Of a DNA stretch of 64,000 nucleotides, positions 58,811 through 64,000 are shown piece after piece. The DNA is from Drosophila persimilis. Taxonomy: Eukaryota; Arthropoda; Insecta; Diptera; Drosophilidae. Numbering within the stretch: the first letter of the stretch is position 1; each line of letters begins with the position of its first letter. The stretch covers positions 22,258,001 to 22,322,000 of the forward strand of contig NW_020825288.1 in the NCBI RefSeq assembly GCF_003286085.1. Reading direction: 5' to 3'. The notes beneath the pieces are model-generated. The model did no database searches and had not been told where the DNA came from. It worked only from the letters and a program-made list of their open reading frames with translations. A program made the translations under genes and the position numbers.

Positions 58811-61800
58811 CTTTTCAGACTGAGTTTTCCTCCGCTCTCTTCTCCTTTATGGCTTTCTATCCTAGTGGGAGTCCTACTTGAAAAAATAGATCTTCCAAGC
58901 CGTGCATTGCATGATCCCCCAACCGTAATAATAATACTAATAGCTGCTTGCACTTTCCCTTTACTACCTTTTTGCGAGGTATGTATTTACCACCTTCCTG
59001 AACTGAATAACGAGCATCTTTAAGCCCAGCATTTAACTTTGTCAAGCGCAAACATAAATATCAAAATAGTGTGTGTTTCTTTAGCTTTTTAATGATATAT
59101 TGTGGGGTCTCTTGGTTTTTATCAGCCATTAATGATCGCCAGAGGAGCGTGAAGCGGCGTCGTCGTCTGTGGGTCTGGTTTACACCTCAAACTGTTTGTC
59201 AGCTGTCTGATATTTTTTCCAGTAACTTTTTATTTATTTTTGTATACACTTTTATTTTGGTTTTTTCCTTTTTTTGAGAAGAGACATTGAGGCGATGACG
59301 ACCATCAACTGTCAACAGCCTTTGCTTCTGCTGCTGTCTGCGTAAATATTTGCCAGCTGCGTAATTGCAGCTGAAACCGAAAAAACTACAGAAAAGAAGA
59401 AAAAAAATATGGATTTTGCCTGTCGCTTTGAGATGGATAGTCAAATGTCGTCGAGCCCTAATGAGTCGCATTGTACGGGGGCGTTGTTTGCTGAGGCGCA
59501 GATAGAAATACATCCAACAGAAGACCGAGACCCTGAACCCTTCAAAAAAATTGTCACAATCAATAATATTTTCCGTGCAAACTTTTATGAAATTCCATGA
59601 AGCATTCTTGCATCTCCTATTTCTCCCTTGGAACTTTTCTTATTAGCCGGCAAGTTTATTATTTGTAACACAGAACATCTTTCTGACCAGGCGACAGCTT
59701 TCCTGCTAAACTTTTGTACTTTTGCCACATTGCCTGTACTTGTAATACTCGCAGCAAACGCTGCAAAAACTAAAACAAAATCTTTGACTAAGTTTTCTAC
59801 AAGATAAAACTGTATCCCAAACGAAGCGGAAAACAAATTCTGGTACTTACTCGAGGAAAAAGTGTGAGATGATTATTTTTCCTTAGCGAATTGCTTTTTA
59901 ATTGTTCGAATGGGTTAAAAGTTGCGAGAAGATAGTTTTATATTTTTGTGCAATTCCTTTTGTTTTTTTATTCGGATTTAAAATGTAATAACTTTATAAA
60001 AGAGCATATTGCTGCAAAATTGACTTAGAAATTATCCAAAGCTAGCGAAGAGAGAGAGAGAGAGAGACGTAGTGGTGCGCTCTCTTTGTCTAAGTGGTTT
60101 TACCTTTACTGTTAAGCCCTGCTAAGCCACTCTGTGAGAGTGCGAAAGAGAGAGTGTGCGTGACAGGGGATTCAACCACAATTATACAAAGTCCGAGAGA
60201 AGAAGAGAAGGAAAATGAGTAAAACTGAAGTCACTGAGAGCTGATACAAGTTTTCAAGCATCCTAAAGGGTTCATTGCAGAGTACAGAGATTATATGTTG
60301 TTGTTTTCTTAGATTTCCAGTAAATTCACCAAAGAAGCAGCCCTTTAAGCGATGGAAACTTCTTTCAGATCTACTCTAATGGCGATCTTCTATTTCTACT
60401 GGCCTCTGTCTCATGTGAATCCAATGTACATAGACCCCTATAAAAAAGCTCATTATAAAACTTAACCATTCGGCTTCCAGCCTTCCGTTCAATTTAGTTG
60501 CTACCTCTAACATTTTCATAGTGATTTTTTTTGGGAACTTTTAGAGCCGCTTAGTGGCTGGCCAGCCCACATAGAACGAGAGGCGGAGAATGGTTTCCCA
60601 CGCCGCAACGCGGCACGGATCAGCTCGTCATATCTTGGCAGCATCTTTTGTGGGCACTCCAGTGCGACTCCTAAGCCGCAGGCGGCGGCAGCCACACTTG
60701 AGTGCCCCAAAGCTCGAGTGGCTTTTGGCGCATTTAACATGCTCCAAGCAGAAGCCGAAGCAGCACTCTACAACGCCTACAAGGGCTGAGAGACTGAGAC
60801 GCCAAGAGAGTGATTTCCAGCAATTTTCATTGTTGTGAAGAGAGCTGAAAATGTTTTTTTTTGTTTCTATTTTAGTTACCAGCAAGACCTTGTCTAAGTT
60901 CTTTTTAATGAGTTTTCAGTACCGCTTTCCCTCCACATTGTATCTGCGTTGCAGTTGCAAGTCAAAACTTTCGCTCGAATCGCGTGTTCTACTGGATTTT
61001 CTGACGCCTCGTTTCTTGGGCTCCTTGGCTCCTTCATTGGCAAGGACTCGGGCAATAGCCGTTGCCTAGAAACGAATAAAATAAAAAATAACACGTGTGC
61101 GTCTATGCCGTGGAGTAAAAGAAAAATAAACAATAACAAATTCCACTGCCATAAAAAATATATATAAAGAACCAACAAACGCATAAAAAGCCCACAAATA
61201 ACTACTGGGGATACTTGGGATGTTGATTTAGCATAGTAAAATGCGTATAAACACAAAAGTCAGGGCTAAATGCGGCCTCTACCGCATGTCCTATCCTATC
61301 CTGTCATACTCGTATCCTGTCCAAGGCCCCTGCCCCCAGTTCCCAGTACCCAGTACCCCAGACCTGGCTAAACAATAAACAAGCCATAAAATGTTTGCCG
61401 TGTGCACTCGACTCGGATAGGATAGCGGCTGTGTGGCAGGCAGCTTTTTATATGTCAAATAAATAACGAAGCAAGTACAAGCCTTATCATTCGATAGGGC
61501 CTATACGGCGTGAGAAATGCTCTAAGTGCAGTAAATCTTTAATTTTGTATTTATTTATTAAATTAACAATAATCTGTTAATAATAATAAGTGCGAGTGGA
61601 TTCAAGATTCAGGAATGATTCCAATTGTTCCAATTGTCAGTAATGATAACATTTTTCTTATATTATAGGATGCTGTTTGATACTAAAATTTCAACGATGC
61701 ACCAACTGTTCTCTGTTAACTCTATTAGCTTTTATTCAATGCCTTTATTCATTGGTCTTTTATGATATTTCAGTTATTTTACGAGTAGCTTAAAAGCAAA

Positions 61801-64000
61801 TTATTCCGATATTCTACAAAATATTTAAGTTAAAAGGGAATGTTTATCTGTCTTAAAAGATACAAATTTTGTGTAGCTTACACTTTTGGATCCACTATTA
61901 GGATAATCCATTCCAAATCGTAGATTCAGCCAAGAGTTCCGCTGAACCATCCTTTAAATGTATTCGCCCTACTTCCGTACCCTTTCCCCACGCATACACA
62001 ACGCTCCTCTTACCTGATTATCCCTCGAGGGGCAAACTGCAATCTAAATATGAACTCAAACTACAATTTATGGCAGATAACCCCGAAGCACGTACCGTAC
62101 AAGGATACAAGGAAGAGAAGAGCCTGTGTGAGTAGTTACCGAATAATATTCAATAATAACGCAGGTTGAAATGCCTTCCTGCCTGCCGCCTGGTGTTGTC
62201 CCCACAGATGCTACCTCTGTGCCCCATAAAAAGAATGAAAGAAAAAGGTTCAACTATTTCTTGGGTCGCCTTGCCCCAGGGCATTGCTTACCATTTTTTG
62301 GTTGGGGCCTAAGCCCCAAGTGCATTGATTGATTTCCAACAAAAGGAGCAAAGGACTCCCGTAATTTTGGGGAGTGTGTTGGTGTTTGCATGTCCCCTGA
62401 TTTGATCCAGTCCAGTCCGAGTGCCAGTGTGTCTGGGGAGTGCCATAACCAGAGCAATTAACGTTTAACATTCATTGATAGATACTATGTATCTATGGGC
62501 CACTCAAACCTCAAGGAGCCGCCCATAAAAGTCCATTCAAAGTCAAAGAGTCGGCTCGGGCGAATCCTGAAACTAAAATCAACGTCAATTGCAGAGCAAA
62601 AGGAGGAGCCAGCAAGGAGAAGGCCATTAATTTTTATTGCGCACACGAAATATATTCCCCCAAAAAGCAGAGAATGGCGGAACCAAAGAAATATATATAC
62701 ACATACATATGTATGCATGTGTGTATGTGTATATGTATTTGGATAAAAATTAGCTAGCATACATTTAGGCAGTAGCGCCAGCCGTAAATCTCGTAAAATA
62801 CCCAAATACCAAGCGGCAACTGTTACGGCGGTGGGGAACACCAAGGTAATCAGGCGCATGGGTCTTCAAGGAGTGGATGTGGCAGCACCCTGTATATGGG
62901 ATTGCGTGTGGCGTCGTTGTCTGGGAGTCCCTGGGAGGGTTGATTTTCCGTGGATTTTTGTGTATTTTTTGGAGCTGCAAAATTTCCTTTCATTTGCGTT
63001 GTGGATATACTCCATTTCTCATTCGGTTTGATGGGAGGAAAATGCGTTGATTTGTTGTAGTAGGCAATCAATTCAGAGAAAGGTTTTAGATACAAATAAA
63101 AGAAATACATTAAATTAAATTAAACTAAAAATACTCACATTAAAATTTGTAAAAAATCAAATAAATAAATAAAAAGAGCCTTAGTATATTTTCTACATAT
63201 TACTAAGAGAGTAAGAGTATTTCCCATTCATTGCTCTCAATCAAAGATTTATTTTGAGTCTCGAAAGATTTTTTGGTTGCCTACTTCAAGGAGCCCCAGC
63301 CTGATGACAGCCTAAGAAACAACTGAAACGCAAAAGGCAAATAAATTTCAGTTTCTTCGGATGAGACACATCCCCATCCTCATCTCCATCCACATTGGAG
63401 ACTGTCCAGACTTATTGGCGACGCAGTTTCGTAACTTTCGGTGTTGTCGGGCCATATTTAGGCATCATAACAAGTCGTAAAATGGAATTTTAGTTGTTTA
63501 TCCACACAGCCACACAGTGTCCACAGGATGTGTATCTGTATCTGTATCTGTGTATCTGTGTATCTGCAACTGTTTCTGGTTTTTGTTGATCTGTCTATTG
63601 GCTTCAGCTAGTTTCAGCAGATTTCTTGATTTCCAGGGATGTTTGTGTTATTCCAAGACTTTTTATGGTTTTGTTTAGAACCAAAATTCACACAGAGTGG
63701 AGTGGAGTGAAGAGGCATATAAAGTTTTCGTCTAAGCCGCCACCGAATGCCGTGGAGGCTTTTGTCTGGCCTTGTCTGACGTCAGCTGTTCCTTGAGCCT
63801 CCTGAATCTTTGGGGAAATCTCCCCCGAAAAAAGCTTACTACATACACCACCACAAGCGTATACATATATATGTATATACATATATGTATATATCGGGTA
63901 TTATGTGGTACTTAGGCTGTGCTTAGTGGGATTTGCCAAGTGCTACCTGAGAGCAAGGAGTTCGGGCTGGGCTGGGCTATCTTTGTCTTCGTTTTGCTTT
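58811..64000. other. Non-coding stretch to the right edge
   Basis: No supported gene. Microsatellites include GAGAGAGAGAGAGAGAGA near 60,051, TATATGTATATACATATATG near 63,865, TATCTGTATCTGTATCTGTG near 63,534, and a CA/TG patch near 62,700-62,745. A third GCTAAGCCACTCTGTGAGAG motif lies at 60,121. Short frames on both strands lack domains. Confidence 0.35.

Overview
The window looks like nuclear DNA from a Drosophila-type fly. The evidence is short introns of about 50-60 bp with GT..AG ends, fly-type core promoter motifs (Inr plus DPE, DRE, GAGA tracts), fly-type interspersed repeats, and orthologues of NUB1, PRC1/Fascetto and an insect MBF2-family secreted protein. I cannot name the species. 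ATG was required for starts, so several open frames that begin at TTG or GTG were shortened.

Layout. Positions 1-2100 hold the edge of what looks like a large self-synthesising DNA element (Polinton/Maverick or adintovirus-like): the N-terminal part of a zinc-finger, polB-type protein running off the left edge, a small acidic ORF on the same strand, and a TATA box before each. An AT-rich stretch with an imperfect inverted repeat follows (about 2127-2608). A two-exon MBF2-family gene lies on the minus strand at 6204-6632. The gene-dense part is 7.9-21 kb. It holds an intronless NUB1 orthologue on the plus strand and then three perfect tandem copies of a 2,982-bp unit, each with a complete intronless 629-aa PRC1/MAP65 (Fascetto) gene on the minus strand. 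Next comes an unrecognised acidic/serine-rich plus-strand gene with a frameshift, whose 5' end forms the right end of every unit. Its 3' tail, with a small intron, is present twice around an interspersed repeat.

From 21.4 kb to the end I see no complete protein gene. This part looks like the regulatory and intronic territory of one or more large genes. It has one good core promoter (GAGA tract, Inr TCAGTT, DPE AGTCA, near 32,976) and one convincing first coding exon (ATG 36,983 to a GTGAGT donor after 37,089) that encodes an alanine/proline-rich N terminus. A candidate minus-strand internal exon sits near 51.0-51.3 kb. The rest is AT-rich sequence, microsatellites, short inverted-repeat elements with CACTGAGA-like ends, and fragments of the interspersed repeat.

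The most notable feature is the Fascetto triplication. Three identical copies of a dosage-sensitive cytokinesis gene, each with its own upstream region, have a right breakpoint inside a 51-bp coding minisatellite of the neighbouring gene. The array is either very young or homogenised, or an assembly artefact; read depth would decide.
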